64,000 nucleotides of DNA from Streptomyces coeruleorubidus (lineage in GTDB: Bacteria > Actinomycetota > Actinomycetes > Streptomycetales > Streptomycetaceae). This document shows positions 1 to 8,778 of this stretch, one piece after another (position 1 is the first letter of the stretch; the number at the start of each line of letters is the position of its first letter). The notes beneath the pieces are model-generated. The model saw nothing but the letters and a program-made list of their open reading frames with translations, was not told where the DNA came from and ran no database searches. The translations under genes and the position numbers were made by a program. Location: positions 1,736,001-1,800,000 of the forward strand of contig NZ_CP023694.1 of NCBI RefSeq assembly GCF_008705135.1, read 5' to 3'.

Positions 1-125
1 TGGGTCACGAGCATCGCGAGGACCACGACGAGGGTCCAGCCCGCGATGTGCTCGACGATCTTCGGGCCGTCGTCCTGAGGGCCGCCGGTGCGGACGCGGG
101 CTGCGGTGACAGAGTGCGCGGTCAT
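1..125 (-). CDS. small membrane protein, 3' part cut by window edge
   Basis: The visible 41 codons begin at ATG 125 and run off the left edge of the window. A GAGAAG ribosome binding site lies 3 bases before the ATG. The N-terminal 28 residues are polar (MTAHSVTAARVRT...), followed by a hydrophobic stretch (GWTLVVVLAMLVT) that looks like the start of one membrane segment. I do not recognise the family. It is read in the same direction as the secreted peptidase next to it, with about 90 bases between them. Codon usage is typical of the window, which supports it being real, but the end cannot be seen. Confidence 0.5.
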   Translation of the reverse strand, partial: MTAHSVTAARVRTGGPQDDGPKIVEHIAGWTLVVVLAMLVT

Positions 126-216
126 GGCTTCTCGCTGATTCGATGGTGTGGAGGGACTTCCCCGGAGGGCCTGTCTACTTTGCCACCGGAAGCGGCTTGT
201 GCGGCCGAGAGGTTGG

Positions 217-1596
217 TCACACGCGCACGCCCACGGCCGTCAGCGCCTCGCGCTGGGCCGCGTTCGGGCGCGCCGGGAAGTACAGGTAGCAGACACCGCC
301 CGTGCCGGAGACGACCTTGCCGGAGGCGTTGTACCGCTTCGTCCGCAGCCAGATGTTCTCCCACTCGCGCCGCCGGTAGACGCGCCGCACGGCCTCGTTG
401 CTCTCCGAGGCCGGGTCGTTGGCGATCACGTCGCCGTCGCCGGTGAAGCCGATGACGGTCATCAGGTGCCCAGCAGTGCCGTACCCGGCGCCGGTCAGCT
501 CCTCCCTCAGGAAGGACTGGGAGGTGATGGCCGGGATGCCCGCCGCGATCAGCTTCTCCAGGTCGGTGAGCGAGCCGAGCCGGGTGACCACGGCCTGGAG
601 GTCCTTGAACGTGGCCGCGTAGGCGGCGTTGAACGGCCAGTTGCCGCAGCCGGCGTACTGGTAGTCGTAGGTGAAGCGGGCCGCGTGGCACACCTGCGGA
701 TCGGCGTACGACGGATCCGCCCAGGCCAGCTGTTCCGGCGTGAGCCGGCCGCCCCAGTACTCGATGATCATCTGGGAGGACGTCGGGCTGCACCAGGCCT
801 CGCCGCCGTTGTCGTACTCGGGGTACTGGCCCTTGTGGATCTCCTGCGAGTACCGCGGGACGATCAGTTCCCGGGCGAGGCCGGGCACGGACGCCGGGAC
901 GGTGAACCGGTCGGGTACGTCGGAGCCCATCGCGCCGAGCCGCCACACGGTGGGCGTGGCCTTGGTGCCGGGCTTGCGGTAGAGGGCCAGGCGCAGCCGG
1001 TACGAGGCGAGGCGCAGGCCTGTCGACGGGTCGTCGATCGCCAGGGTGTCGGTCCAGACCGTGCTCCTGCCGTCGCTCTGGTCGTCGACCGAGGTGCGCC
1101 GGATGTCCTGGTCGCCTGCCGCCCAGCGGCCCATCACGTACCAGGGAGTGCTGGTGCCGTCGGTGTAGGCGGCCTTGATCTCCGCCTGGAGCCAGGTGCC
1201 GGCCGGGGTGCGCGCGTTCCAGGAGACGATCGCCTCCGTCGCGGGGACGGCGAGCCGGTGGACCGGGGAAGTCCAGGTGCCGTACTCCCAGCGGGCGGTG
1301 GCGCCGGTGTGCGGGTCCGTGTAGTCGGTGGTTCCGGCGGGCCTCGTGATCACCACGCCCGGGCGGGCGCCCGCGACGGCAGTGGTGCCCTTGGCGGTGC
1401 CGCCGTACCAGTCGCCGTACGAGACCCAGGCCCGGTTGTCCACGGTGCGGGCCGGGACCGCCCGGGCGGTCTCCGCCGTGTCGGTCGTCATGGGCTCCTC
1501 GGTGTAGGCGGCCGCCCGGCTCGAGCCCGCCGCGACGGCGGCGGTGACCGCGGCGGCCAGGACGGTTCTGCGGGACGGCTGTTCGGCTCTGCGCAT
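217..1596 (-). CDS. secreted C39-family cysteine peptidase-like protein
   Basis: This 459-residue protein starts at ATG 1596, preceded by a GGGGG ribosome binding site. An upstream in-frame ATG at 1755 is rejected because residues from 1596 form a proper export signal: a twin-arginine-like RRTVLAAAVTAAVAAG segment ending near AAA. The C-terminal half has a papain-like fold signature: Cys269 in GEAWCSPTSSQ, His377 in AGHLMTVIGF and Asp394 in IANDP, the order expected for a Cys-His-Asp triad. The N-terminal half looks like a beta-sandwich. The family is usually called peptidase C39 family in Streptomyces. It is probably exported and processes an unknown peptide. There is no ABC transporter or bacteriocin gene next to it, so a role in bacteriocin processing is unlikely. 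Confidence 0.85.
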   Translation of the reverse strand: MRRAEQPSRRTVLAAAVTAAVAAGSSRAAAYTEEPMTTDTAETARAVPARTVDNRAWVSYGDWYGGTAKGTTAVAGARPGVVITRPAGTTDYTDPHTGATARWEYGTWTSPVHRLAVPATEAIVSWNARTPAGTWLQAEIKAAYTDGTSTPWYVMGRWAAGDQDIRRTSVDDQSDGRSTVWTDTLAIDDPSTGLRLASYRLRLALYRKPGTKATPTVWRLGAMGSDVPDRFTVPASVPGLARELIVPRYSQEIHKGQYPEYDNGGEAWCSPTSSQMIIEYWGGRLTPEQLAWADPSYADPQVCHAARFTYDYQYAGCGNWPFNAAYAATFKDLQAVVTRLGSLTDLEKLIAAGIPAITSQSFLREELTGAGYGTAGHLMTVIGFTGDGDVIANDPASESNEAVRRVYRRREWENIWLRTKRYNASGKVVSGTGGVCYLYFPARPNAAQREALTAVGVRV

Positions 1597-1790
1597 GGCG
1601 GTACCCCCGGAAGTCGGAGTCGGGCAGGGGCGGGGCAGGTCCGTGGCACGGTCGGTCGCACACGTGTATGCGCCACATAGCAGCACAGCCCGCCGGGTCC
1701 CGCCAGCACTTCGGCCTGCGCCACGCCCACCAATATTGGCGTCGACCACTGGCACGCGCCCGGGGCGCCGTCGTTAGAGTGCTGCGCGAG

Positions 1791-2447
1791 ATGAATCCGC
1801 CCTTCCGCCCCGCACCGGGGTCCGCCGTCCGCGACCTGGCCTCCCGGATCCGCCGCCTCCCCCCTTCCTGCGGCCCGGTCCGTCTCGTCGGCGTCGACGG
1901 GCACGCCGGCTCCGGAAAGACCACGTTCGCGGAGCAATTGGCCGTGGCACTGGGTGGCGCGCCGGTGCTGCGCCTCGACGACATCGCCACCCACGACGAA
2001 CTGTTCGGCTGGACCGGGCGCCTGCTGGACCAGGTGATCGAGCCGCTGGCCCACGGCCGGACCGCGCACTACGCCCCCTACGACTGGCGCGCCCGCCACT
2101 TCGGCCCGCCGCGCCCCCTGCCGCCCGCTCCGGTGGTCCTCGTCGAGGGCGTCGGTGCGGGACGCCGGGCCCTGCGGCCCCACCTGGCCCTGCTGCTGTG
2201 GATGGAGCTGCCCCGTGAGGAGGCCTGGGCTCGGGGAAGGTCGCGGGACGGGGAGGAACAGCGGGAGTTCTGGAACGGATGGGTACCGGCCGAACGCCGG
2301 CATTTCGCCGACGATCCCTCGCGGCCGTTCGCCGATCTCCTGGTACGACAGCGAGAGAAGGGGTATGAGGTGACTCCGGGGCCTGGGGGGCCTGTTGGAC
2401 CGGACCAGCCCCTCACTCAGGGTGACGAACCACCCGCAGTGTGCTGA
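1791..2447 (+). CDS. uridine-kinase-like P-loop NTPase
   Basis: The protein has 218 residues from ATG 1791. Residues 37-45 (GHAGSGKTT) are a Walker A motif, followed by an LRLDD motif near residue 62 and a hydrophobic VVLVEG strand near residue 117, as in the uridine kinase/phosphoribulokinase branch of P-loop kinases. The last 30 residues are Gly/Pro-rich and poorly conserved in character. The substrate cannot be read from sequence. It is divergent from the peptidase gene, with about 195 bases between the two start codons. A longer reading frame from 1668 lacks family features in its first 41 residues and was not used. Confidence 0.85.
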   Translation: MNPPFRPAPGSAVRDLASRIRRLPPSCGPVRLVGVDGHAGSGKTTFAEQLAVALGGAPVLRLDDIATHDELFGWTGRLLDQVIEPLAHGRTAHYAPYDWRARHFGPPRPLPPAPVVLVEGVGAGRRALRPHLALLLWMELPREEAWARGRSRDGEEQREFWNGWVPAERRHFADDPSRPFADLLVRQREKGYEVTPGPGGPVGPDQPLTQGDEPPAVC

Positions 2448-2496
2448 ACTTGTGAAGGGCCTTGCGGAACAACTTGCCGGAGTGCTTCAACTCGGC

Positions 2497-2526
2497 TTGA
2501 CCGGGGGCCCGTACAGGTCTTACGTT
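2497..2526 (+). promoter_or_regulatory. candidate sigma70-type promoter
   Basis: TTGACC (2497-2502), an 18-base spacer and TACGTT (2521-2526) resemble a vegetative promoter. A start near 2532 would give a short transcript ending at the hairpin at 2561-2598, or a leader of the AAA ATPase gene if it reads through. This is inferred from sequence only. Confidence 0.4.
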
Positions 2527-2531
2527 CTCAA

Positions 2532-2604
2532 TGTGCGGCCATTTGAGTCGCCCACAGACGCGAAGCCCCCGGTTGTTCCCCCGTGATCGGGGGCTTCGTT
2601 CTGT
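2532..2604 (+). ncRNA. candidate small RNA (~70 nt) with terminator
   Basis: Between a promoter-like site and a strong terminator there is no plausible reading frame, only about 70 bases. This is the arrangement of a free-standing small RNA. The 3' half is a hairpin with C5 in both the 5' arm and the loop. I considered the actinobacterial 6C RNA, which also has C-rich hairpins, but only one hairpin is clear and the runs have five C, so I do not assign it. It could equally be an attenuated leader of the downstream ATPase gene. Confidence 0.3.
2561..2598 (+). terminator. intrinsic terminator hairpin
   Basis: CGAAGCCCCCG (2561-2571) pairs perfectly with CGGGGGCTTCG (2588-2598), an 11-bp stem with a 16-base C-rich loop, followed by a T-rich run (ttctgtcttctt). 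It ends transcription from the kinase-like gene or from the candidate small RNA. Confidence 0.75.
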
Positions 2605-2878
2605 CTTCTTCCGGTTTTCCGGGTGCCGCGCGCCGCCGAGTGCTCACCCTCGGTCACCGTGCGGGAGGGCGCCGCATCCGCTCCCACCTCGCCGAACGCA
2701 GCGTGCGGCACCCTACGGGGGCGCCGCCCCCGCAGGTACGATGCCTTCGTTGCGACCTACGGACGGTTGCTTCGCTCACCTTGCAACTCCGGTCCGTGGC
2801 ACAGCGGTTCGAGCAGGGCAGCCGGCCGGGGGACGGCTCGTTGGCATACCGACGGGGGCACGGTTCGTGGGGGACGTG
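2599..2878 (+). other. 280-base leader region of the AAA ATPase gene
   Basis: No convincing gene lies here. The reading frame of the ATPase is open upstream, but its translation is low-complexity Arg/Pro/Ala. A GC-rich hairpin (GGGGGCGCCGCCCCC) occurs near 2718-2732, followed by TACGAT at about 2739, a possible -10 box. The ATPase promoter is probably in this stretch. Confidence 0.4.
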
Positions 2879-4741
2879 ATGGACTTCGGCACGCAGGGCC
2901 CGCAGGCCCCGGCCGACCTCGCCTGGCTGCGAGGCGTGGACGCCTACACCATGGGCGCCTATCCGCAGGCGGAGGAGGAGTTCCGCGCCGCCGTGCGGAT
3001 GGACTCCGGGATGGCCGACGGCTGGCTCGGGCTGCACGCGCTGCGCGTCGACACGACGACCGCGCTGCTCAGGATGTTCCGGCACCGGGACCGCTTCGGG
3101 GAGCAGCGCGCCCGCTATCACCGCACCCTCAACTCCTGGTACTGGCTGGGCTGGTGGGTGCAGCCCGTGCTGGAGAGCCCCCGCGACCTGCTGCTCGCGC
3201 ACGCCTCCCACTGGCTGGACGGCCGCCACGTCCCCGAGCTGGACCGCGCCCTCGCCGGGCTGCCGCCGGTGGACACGGACGCCCACGTCCGCTTCCTGCA
3301 CGCCTGCCGCGCCTATCTGGTCAAGGACTGGGAGCAGCTCGTCCGCCACACCGATCCGCTCCTCGACGACCCGATGCTCGGCATCGAGGCGGGCCTGTTC
3401 GGCGGCATGGCCCGGGTCCGCCTGGAGATGTACGGGCAGGCCGAACCGCTGCTGTCCGCCGCGCTGATGCGCTGCCGCAGCGAGCAGCCCCAGCGCAAGG
3501 AGCTGCGCTACTGGCTGGCCCGGGCTCACGAGGGCACCGGCCGCAGCGCCGCCGCGCTCCCCCTGTACCGGGCCGTGCACCGCGTCGACCCTGCCTTCAT
3601 GGACACCTCCGCCCGGCTCGCCGCGATCGCCGAGGGAGACGGGTACGACGACTCCACGGACCTGGCGGCGATCACACTCACCGGCGCCGGGCAGGACGCC
3701 GTGGACGGCCCGGACGGATTCGACCCGCTCTTCGGCATCGAGGGCCGCGACCTGCGACTGCCCGATCCCGAACCGCCGGCCTCCGCTCCCCTGCCGCCAC
3801 TCACCGACCCCGCGGTGCGCTCGCGGACCGGTCCGGCGCCGTCGCTGCCCGCCGGGCCCACCGACCCCGCCTTGCTCGAGTCGGCGCTCGCCGAGCTTGA
3901 GCGCATGGTCGGTCTGGAGCCGGTGAAACGCCAGGTCAAGGCGCTGTCGGCACAGCTGAACATGGCCCGGCTGCGGGCCGGGCAGGGCCTGCCGGTCCAG
4001 CCGCCCAAGCGGCACTTCGTCTTCTCCGGCCCCTCCGGCACCGGCAAGACCACCGTCGCCCGCATCCTCGGCCGCGTCTTCTACGCCCTCGGCCTGCTCG
4101 GCGGCGACCATCTCGTGGAGGCGCAGCGGGCCGACCTGGTCGGCGAGTACCTCGGGCAGACGGCCGTGAAGGCGAACGAACTGATCGACTCGGCACTCGG
4201 CGGCGTGCTCTTCGTCGACGAGGCGTACTCGCTGTCCAACTCGGGCTACGGGAAGGGGGACGCGTACGGCGACGAGGCGCTCCAGGTGCTGCTGAAACGG
4301 GCGGAGGACAACCGCGACCATCTCGTGGTGATCCTGGCCGGCTACCCCGAGGGCATGGACCGCCTCCTCGCCGCCAACCCCGGGCTGTCCTCCCGCTTCA
4401 CCTCCCGCGTCGACTTCCCCTCCTACCGGCCCCTCGAACTCACCGAGATCGGCAAGGTCCTCGCCGCGGAGAACGGCGACCTGTGGGACGAGGAGGCCCT
4501 CGACGAGCTGCGCTCCATCGCCGGGCATGTGGTGGACCAGGGGTGGATCGACGAGCTGGGCAACGGGCGGTTCCTGCGGACGCTGTACGAGAAGAGCTGC
4601 GCGTACCGGGATCTGCGGTTGTCCGTGTATCCCGGGGTGCTGGGCAGGGAGGACCTGGCGACGTTGCGGTTGCCGGATCTGATGCAGGCGTACGGGGAGG
4701 TGCTGTCCGGGCGGGGGCCGCAGGATCCGCCCGGACTGTGA
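2879..4741 (+). CDS. CbxX/CfqX (EccA-like) AAA+ ATPase
   Basis: The 620-residue protein starts at ATG 2879, with GGGGGAC just upstream. Residues 1-300 are alpha-helical and TPR-like (repeated pairs such as GAYPQAEEEFRAAVRMD), then a Pro-rich linker (about 295-335), then a full AAA+ domain. The Walker A motif is GPSGTGKT at 384-391, the Walker B motif is VLFVDE at 443-448, and an arginine-finger region lies in SSRFTSRVDF. This TPR-plus-AAA architecture is that of CbxX/CfqX proteins and of EccA of type VII secretion. No other ESX genes are nearby, so a secretion role is not supported here. It probably remodels a protein partner. The frame continues upstream of 2879, but the added residues look non-coding. 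Confidence 0.88.
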   Translation: MDFGTQGPQAPADLAWLRGVDAYTMGAYPQAEEEFRAAVRMDSGMADGWLGLHALRVDTTTALLRMFRHRDRFGEQRARYHRTLNSWYWLGWWVQPVLESPRDLLLAHASHWLDGRHVPELDRALAGLPPVDTDAHVRFLHACRAYLVKDWEQLVRHTDPLLDDPMLGIEAGLFGGMARVRLEMYGQAEPLLSAALMRCRSEQPQRKELRYWLARAHEGTGRSAAALPLYRAVHRVDPAFMDTSARLAAIAEGDGYDDSTDLAAITLTGAGQDAVDGPDGFDPLFGIEGRDLRLPDPEPPASAPLPPLTDPAVRSRTGPAPSLPAGPTDPALLESALAELERMVGLEPVKRQVKALSAQLNMARLRAGQGLPVQPPKRHFVFSGPSGTGKTTVARILGRVFYALGLLGGDHLVEAQRADLVGEYLGQTAVKANELIDSALGGVLFVDEAYSLSNSGYGKGDAYGDEALQVLLKRAEDNRDHLVVILAGYPEGMDRLLAANPGLSSRFTSRVDFPSYRPLELTEIGKVLAAENGDLWDEEALDELRSIAGHVVDQGWIDELGNGRFLRTLYEKSCAYRDLRLSVYPGVLGREDLATLRLPDLMQAYGEVLSGRGPQDPPGL

Positions 4742-4771
4742 GGTCCACCGCCTGCCCCCACCCGACCGCAG

Positions 4772-5848
4772 CTACGTCGCCAGCACCTCCTCGCCGGACC
4801 TGGGCTCGGTCAGCCTGACCTCTCGCACCTCCCGGTGCGCGGGATCCCGCACCTCCCCCACCAACAGCTCCAGCACGTCCTCCAGCGCGACCAGCCCGAG
4901 CACCTTCCCGGACGCGTCGGCCACCTGGGCCAGGTGTGTCGCCGCCCGCCGCATCACCGTCAGCGCGTCGTCCAACGGCAGCTCGGACCGCAGCGTCGTC
5001 ATGGGCCGCCACAACTGCTGCGGCACGGCCCGGTCCGAGTGCTCCAGGTCGAGGACGTCCTTGACGTGCAGGTAGCCCATGAACACACCGTTCTCCGCGG
5101 CCACCGGGAACCGGGAGTACCCGGTGCGGGCGGTGAGCTCGACGATGCGGCCGGGGGTGACCGACGGGCTGACCGTCACCAGTGACTCGCGGGTCAGCAG
5201 GACGTCCGTCACCGGGCGGGAGCCCAGCTCCAGGGCGTCCTCCAGGCTTTCGGCCTCCTCGGGGTCGAGCAGGCCCGCCTGGCCGGCGTCCTCCACCAGC
5301 CGGTTGAGCTGCTCGCTGGTGAAGACGGCCTCGACCTCGTCCCTGGGCTCGACGTGGAAGAGCCGCAGGATGCCCTGGGAGCAGGCCCCGAGGGCGGCGG
5401 TGATCGGCTTGCAGAAGCGGGCGAACCACACCAGGCCGGGGCTGAGCCACAGCGCGGCCTTCTCGGGGGCCGCCATCGCCAGGTTCTTCGGGACCATCTC
5501 GCCGATGACGAGGTGGAAGAAGACCACGGCGGCGAGGGCGATGACGTAGGTGAGCGGGTGGATCATGCCGTGCGGCAGGTGGACCCACTCGAAGACCGGC
5601 TCCAGGAGGTGCGCGACGGTCGGTTCGGCGACCGCCCCGAGGGTGAGGGAGCAGATCGTGATGCCGAACTGGGCCGCCGCCATCATCTGCGGCAGCCGCT
5701 CGAGGCCGTAGAGGACCTGCCGGGCGCGGGCCGTGCCGAGGGGTTCGATCTGGCTGCGGCGTACGGAGACGAGCGCGAACTCGGCACCGACGAAGAAGCC
5801 GTTGGCGAGCACCAGGAGTGCGGCGAAGGTCAGCTGGAGCACGCTCAT
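4772..5848 (-). CDS. hemolysin-C/CorC-like CBS-domain membrane protein (short form)
   Basis: The protein has 358 residues and starts at ATG 5848, overlapping the stop of the next upstream gene by 4 bases (ATGA), so the two are translationally coupled. The N-terminal DUF21 (CNNM) domain has three to four membrane helices, including the conserved GEMVPKNLA motif. It is followed by two CBS domains (about residues 200-330; LLTRESLVTVSP and VADASGKVLGLVALEDVLELLVGEV). Unlike its neighbour it lacks the C-terminal CorC_HlyC transporter-associated domain. Members are linked to magnesium or cobalt homeostasis; the old name hemolysin is misleading. Confidence 0.9.
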   Translation of the reverse strand: MSVLQLTFAALLVLANGFFVGAEFALVSVRRSQIEPLGTARARQVLYGLERLPQMMAAAQFGITICSLTLGAVAEPTVAHLLEPVFEWVHLPHGMIHPLTYVIALAAVVFFHLVIGEMVPKNLAMAAPEKAALWLSPGLVWFARFCKPITAALGACSQGILRLFHVEPRDEVEAVFTSEQLNRLVEDAGQAGLLDPEEAESLEDALELGSRPVTDVLLTRESLVTVSPSVTPGRIVELTARTGYSRFPVAAENGVFMGYLHVKDVLDLEHSDRAVPQQLWRPMTTLRSELPLDDALTVMRRAATHLAQVADASGKVLGLVALEDVLELLVGEVRDPAHREVREVRLTEPRSGEEVLAT

Positions 5849-7176
5849 CGGGCTGCCTCCACCATGGCGACGGGGGCCGTTCTGACCAGCCGGACCCGCT
5901 CGGCCCGGTAGTGGCCGACCTGGCGTACCGACAGCCGCCAGCCGGGCAGTTCCGCCTTGTCGCCGACGGCCGGGATACGCCCCAGCAGGTCGGCGATCAG
6001 ACCCGCGACGGTCTCGTACGGGCCTTCGGGCACCTCGAGGCCTATGCGCTGGAGGATGTCGACCCGGCAGCTGCCGTCGACGTCCCAGGCGGGCCTGCCG
6101 TCCTCCGGCGGCGCGGAGGCCAGCTCGGGCAGGTCGTGTCCGTCGTGCTCGTCGCGGACCTCGCCGACGATCTCCTCGACGATGTCCTCCAGCGTGACGA
6201 CACCGGCCGTGCCGCCGTACTCGTCGACGACGACCGCGATCGGCTGCTCGCTGCGCAGACGGGCGAGCAGCGGTCGTACGGGCAGCGTCTCGGGGACGAG
6301 CAGCGCCGGGCGGGCGATGCGGCCGACCGGGGTGCGCAGCCGGTCCCGCACGGGTACCGCCAGGGCGTCCTTGAGGTGGACCATGCCGACGACCTCGTCG
6401 ATCCTCTCCCGGTAGACGGGGAAGCGGGACAGGCCGGTGGCGCGGGTCAGGTTGACCACGTCCTCGGCGGTGGCCGAGGACTGGAGGGCGCTGACCTTCA
6501 CGCGCGGCGTCATCACGTGCTGCGCGGTCAGCTCGCCCAGCGACAGGGTCCGGACGAAGAGATCGGCCGTGTCCTGTTCCAGGGCGCCGGCCCGGGCCGA
6601 GTGGCGGGCGAGGGAGACGAGTTCCCCGGGGGTGCGGGCCGAGGCCAGTTCCTCGGCGGGCTCGAAGCCCAGGGCGCGCACGAGCCGGTTCGCGACGGCG
6701 TTGAGGCCGGCGATGACCGGCCGGAACAGCCCTGCGAAGACGTGCTGCGGGCCCGCGACGAAGCGGGCGACCTGGAGCGGCCTGGACACCGCCCAGTTCT
6801 TGGGCAGGAGTTCGCCGATCACCATCTGCACGGCGGAGGCCAGCAGCATGCCGACGACGACCGTGACACCGGAGACGGCACCCTCGGGGACGCCGATCGA
6901 GGTGAACGGGCCGTGCAGCAGCTCGGCCAGCGCCGGTTCGGCGAGCATGCCGACGACGAGGGAGGTGATGGTGATGCCGAGCTGGGTGCCGGAGAGCTGG
7001 AAGGACAGTTCCTTGAGTGATTCGACGACGCGTTGGGCGCGCCGGTCGCCCTCGGCGGCGGCCTTCTCGGCCTCCGGCCGCTCGACCGTCACGAGTCCGA
7101 ACTCGGCCGCCACGAAGAATCCGTTGGCGAGAATCAGCAGGAACGCGGCTGCCAGAAGCAGCAGGGGGATGGTCAT
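5845..7176 (-). CDS. hemolysin-C/CorC-like CBS-domain membrane protein (full length)
   Basis: This 443-residue protein has the complete layout: DUF21 membrane domain (about 1-190, with GELLPKNWAVS), two CBS domains (about 205-335; MTPRVKVSALQ and VVDEYGGTAGVVTLEDIVEEIVGE) and a C-terminal CorC_HlyC domain (about 350-435, PYETVAGLIADLLGRIP). It precedes and overlaps the shorter paralogue. The tandem pair is a duplication within one operon and probably forms a heteromeric divalent-cation efflux or sensing unit in the membrane. Confidence 0.92.
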   Translation of the reverse strand: MTIPLLLLAAAFLLILANGFFVAAEFGLVTVERPEAEKAAAEGDRRAQRVVESLKELSFQLSGTQLGITITSLVVGMLAEPALAELLHGPFTSIGVPEGAVSGVTVVVGMLLASAVQMVIGELLPKNWAVSRPLQVARFVAGPQHVFAGLFRPVIAGLNAVANRLVRALGFEPAEELASARTPGELVSLARHSARAGALEQDTADLFVRTLSLGELTAQHVMTPRVKVSALQSSATAEDVVNLTRATGLSRFPVYRERIDEVVGMVHLKDALAVPVRDRLRTPVGRIARPALLVPETLPVRPLLARLRSEQPIAVVVDEYGGTAGVVTLEDIVEEIVGEVRDEHDGHDLPELASAPPEDGRPAWDVDGSCRVDILQRIGLEVPEGPYETVAGLIADLLGRIPAVGDKAELPGWRLSVRQVGHYRAERVRLVRTAPVAMVEAAR

Positions 7177-7323
7177 GATGCCGCCGCCTCCGCACGGTCG
7201 CGGACACGGTCCGCGCTATGTCGGCAGGGGGCGGCGCAGGTACTGCAGGACGATCCGTCCATCGCCGGAGGGGGTCACTCCTCGGTTAGCAGGAAGCCTC
7301 TGCGCACCGGGCGGGGCAGCAGG

Positions 7324-7352
7324 GGCGGAGGCGCGTCCGTAGCGCCTCCGCC
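7324..7352 (-). terminator. hairpin terminator downstream of PH-like gene
   Basis: GGCGGAGGCGC (7324-7334) pairs with GCGCCTCCGCC (7342-7352), an 11-bp stem and 7-base loop. It lies 62 bases past the stop of the PH-like gene and separates the rib/his unit from the CBS pair. An AT-rich stretch (aacagattaatcaag) on the plus-strand side could make it work in either direction. Confidence 0.6.
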
Positions 7353-7414
7353 AACAGATTAATCAAGACACCGCCCGGTGCGGCAGTGGCGACCGCCGTG
7401 CGGATTGCCACGCG

Positions 7415-7870
7415 TCAGCTCTGATGCCGTTCGGGGCTCGCGACGGAACGGGTCTCGACGAGCGCCCGCAGGGCCCGGGCGTCGGCGATGGCGCGCTGCT
7501 TGGCCAGGCCGGGCTGGATGCCCAGGGCGGGCAGACTGGTGCCGTCGCTGAGGTTGAGGAACACCCAGGGGTCGCCGGCCCGGAGGGTCACCTGAAGGAT
7601 CTCGGCCCATTCCAGCCGGCGCTTGCTGGTGAGATTGACCACGGTGACGCCGTCCTCGTCGGCGACGACCTTGGGCCGCGCCAGCACGAGCAGTACCGCG
7701 TCCAGCAGGAGCGCCGTGACGACGAAGCTGAGACGCTCCGCGGGGCCGAGCTGCTTCAGCAGCATCGCGACGGTCGTGATCACCACGAGGATCGCGACGG
7801 CGGCCGTGAGCAGCACCGCGCGGGTGGTGACCGGCCGGAAGGTGACGGGCAGGGTGGGCAGATCGGACAT
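7415..7870 (-). CDS. PH-like (bPH) domain membrane protein
   Basis: The 151-residue protein has two membrane helices near the N terminus (AVLLTAAVAILVVITTVAML and LSFVVTALLLDAVLLVLA), then a beta-rich domain (VVADEDGVTVVNLTSKRRLEWAEI...) of the bacterial PH type. It is the last gene of the rib-his unit, starting 13 bases after the hisG stop. The function is unknown. Its steady position beside hisG in Streptomyces suggests co-transcription rather than a histidine role. Confidence 0.8.
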   Translation of the reverse strand: MSDLPTLPVTFRPVTTRAVLLTAAVAILVVITTVAMLLKQLGPAERLSFVVTALLLDAVLLVLARPKVVADEDGVTVVNLTSKRRLEWAEILQVTLRAGDPWVFLNLSDGTSLPALGIQPGLAKQRAIADARALRALVETRSVASPERHQS

Positions 7871-7883
7871 CAGTGCGCGCCCC

Positions 7884-8732
7884 TCAAAGACGGCAGGCGT
7901 GGATGGCCGTGGTCAGGATGGCCCGGGCGCCGATGTCGTACAGGTCGTCCATGATCCGCTGCGCCTCCTTGGCCGGGACCATCGCGCGGACGGCGACCCA
8001 GCCCTCGTTGTGCAGCGGGGACACGGTCGGCGACTCCAGGCCGGGGGTGAGGGCGACCGCCTTCTCCAGCTGCTCGACGCGGCAGTCGTAGTCCATCATC
8101 ACGTACGTCCGGGCGACCAGGACGCCCTGGAGACGGCGCAGGAACTGCTGCACCTTGGGGTCGTCACCGTCCGCGCCGGTGCGGCGGATCACGACGGCCT
8201 CGGACTGCATGATCGGCTCGCCGACGACCTCCAGGCCCGCGTTGCGCAGCGAGGTGCCGGTCTCGACGACGTCGGCGATGACCTGGGCGACGCCGAGCTG
8301 GATGGCGGTTTCGACGGCGCCGTCGAGGTGGACGACGGAGGCGTCGATGCCGTTGTCGGCGAGGTGCGCCGCGACGATGCCCTCGTAGGAGGTGGCGACG
8401 GTCTTGCCCGCGAGGTCCGCCAGGCCACTGATGGTGCCGGGCTTGCCGGCGTAGCGGAACGTGGAGCGGGCGAAGCCGAGGGCGAGGATCTCCTCCGCGT
8501 CGGCGCCGGAGTCGATCAGCAGATCCCGGCCGGTGAGGCCGATGTCCAGCTGGCCGGAGGCGACGTAGATGGCGATGTCGCGGGGGCGGAGGTAGAAGAA
8601 CTCGACCTCGTTCGTCGGGTCGACGATCCGCAGTTCCTTGGACTCCCGGCGCTGCTGGTAGCCGGCCTCATGCAGCATCTCCGCCGCAGGGCCTGACAGG
8701 GAACCCTTGTTGGGGACGGCGATGCGCAGCAT
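7884..8732 (-). CDS. hisG: ATP phosphoribosyltransferase HisG (long form)
   Basis: HisG condenses ATP with PRPP in the first step of histidine synthesis. At 282 residues it is the long form with a C-terminal ACT-like regulatory domain (about 210-282, VALTPGLESPTVSPL), so it should be a hexamer inhibited by histidine without HisZ. The N terminus MLRIAVPNKGSLSGPAAEML and the block LTGRDLLIDSGAD are characteristic. It follows hisE in the same direction; the remaining his genes are elsewhere in the genome, as usual in Streptomyces. Confidence 0.97.
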   Translation of the reverse strand: MLRIAVPNKGSLSGPAAEMLHEAGYQQRRESKELRIVDPTNEVEFFYLRPRDIAIYVASGQLDIGLTGRDLLIDSGADAEEILALGFARSTFRYAGKPGTISGLADLAGKTVATSYEGIVAAHLADNGIDASVVHLDGAVETAIQLGVAQVIADVVETGTSLRNAGLEVVGEPIMQSEAVVIRRTGADGDDPKVQQFLRRLQGVLVARTYVMMDYDCRVEQLEKAVALTPGLESPTVSPLHNEGWVAVRAMVPAKEAQRIMDDLYDIGARAILTTAIHACRL

Positions 8733-8778
8733 GAGGTCGGCTTCCTTTGCGTGGTGTCGTGCGGGAACGGGGTGCGGC

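Noticed and set aside
217..1596. Bacteriocin or lanthipeptide cluster suggested by a C39-type peptidase.
   Set aside because: No ABC transporter, precursor peptide or modification gene is adjacent, and the protein carries an export signal.
2532..2604. Assignment of the short structured region as 6C RNA.
   Set aside because: Only one clear hairpin and runs of five rather than six C; left as an unassigned candidate.
2879..4741. Type VII (ESX) secretion locus suggested by the EccA-like ATPase.
   Set aside because: No EccB/C/D/E, WXG100 or mycosin genes in the flanking sequence.
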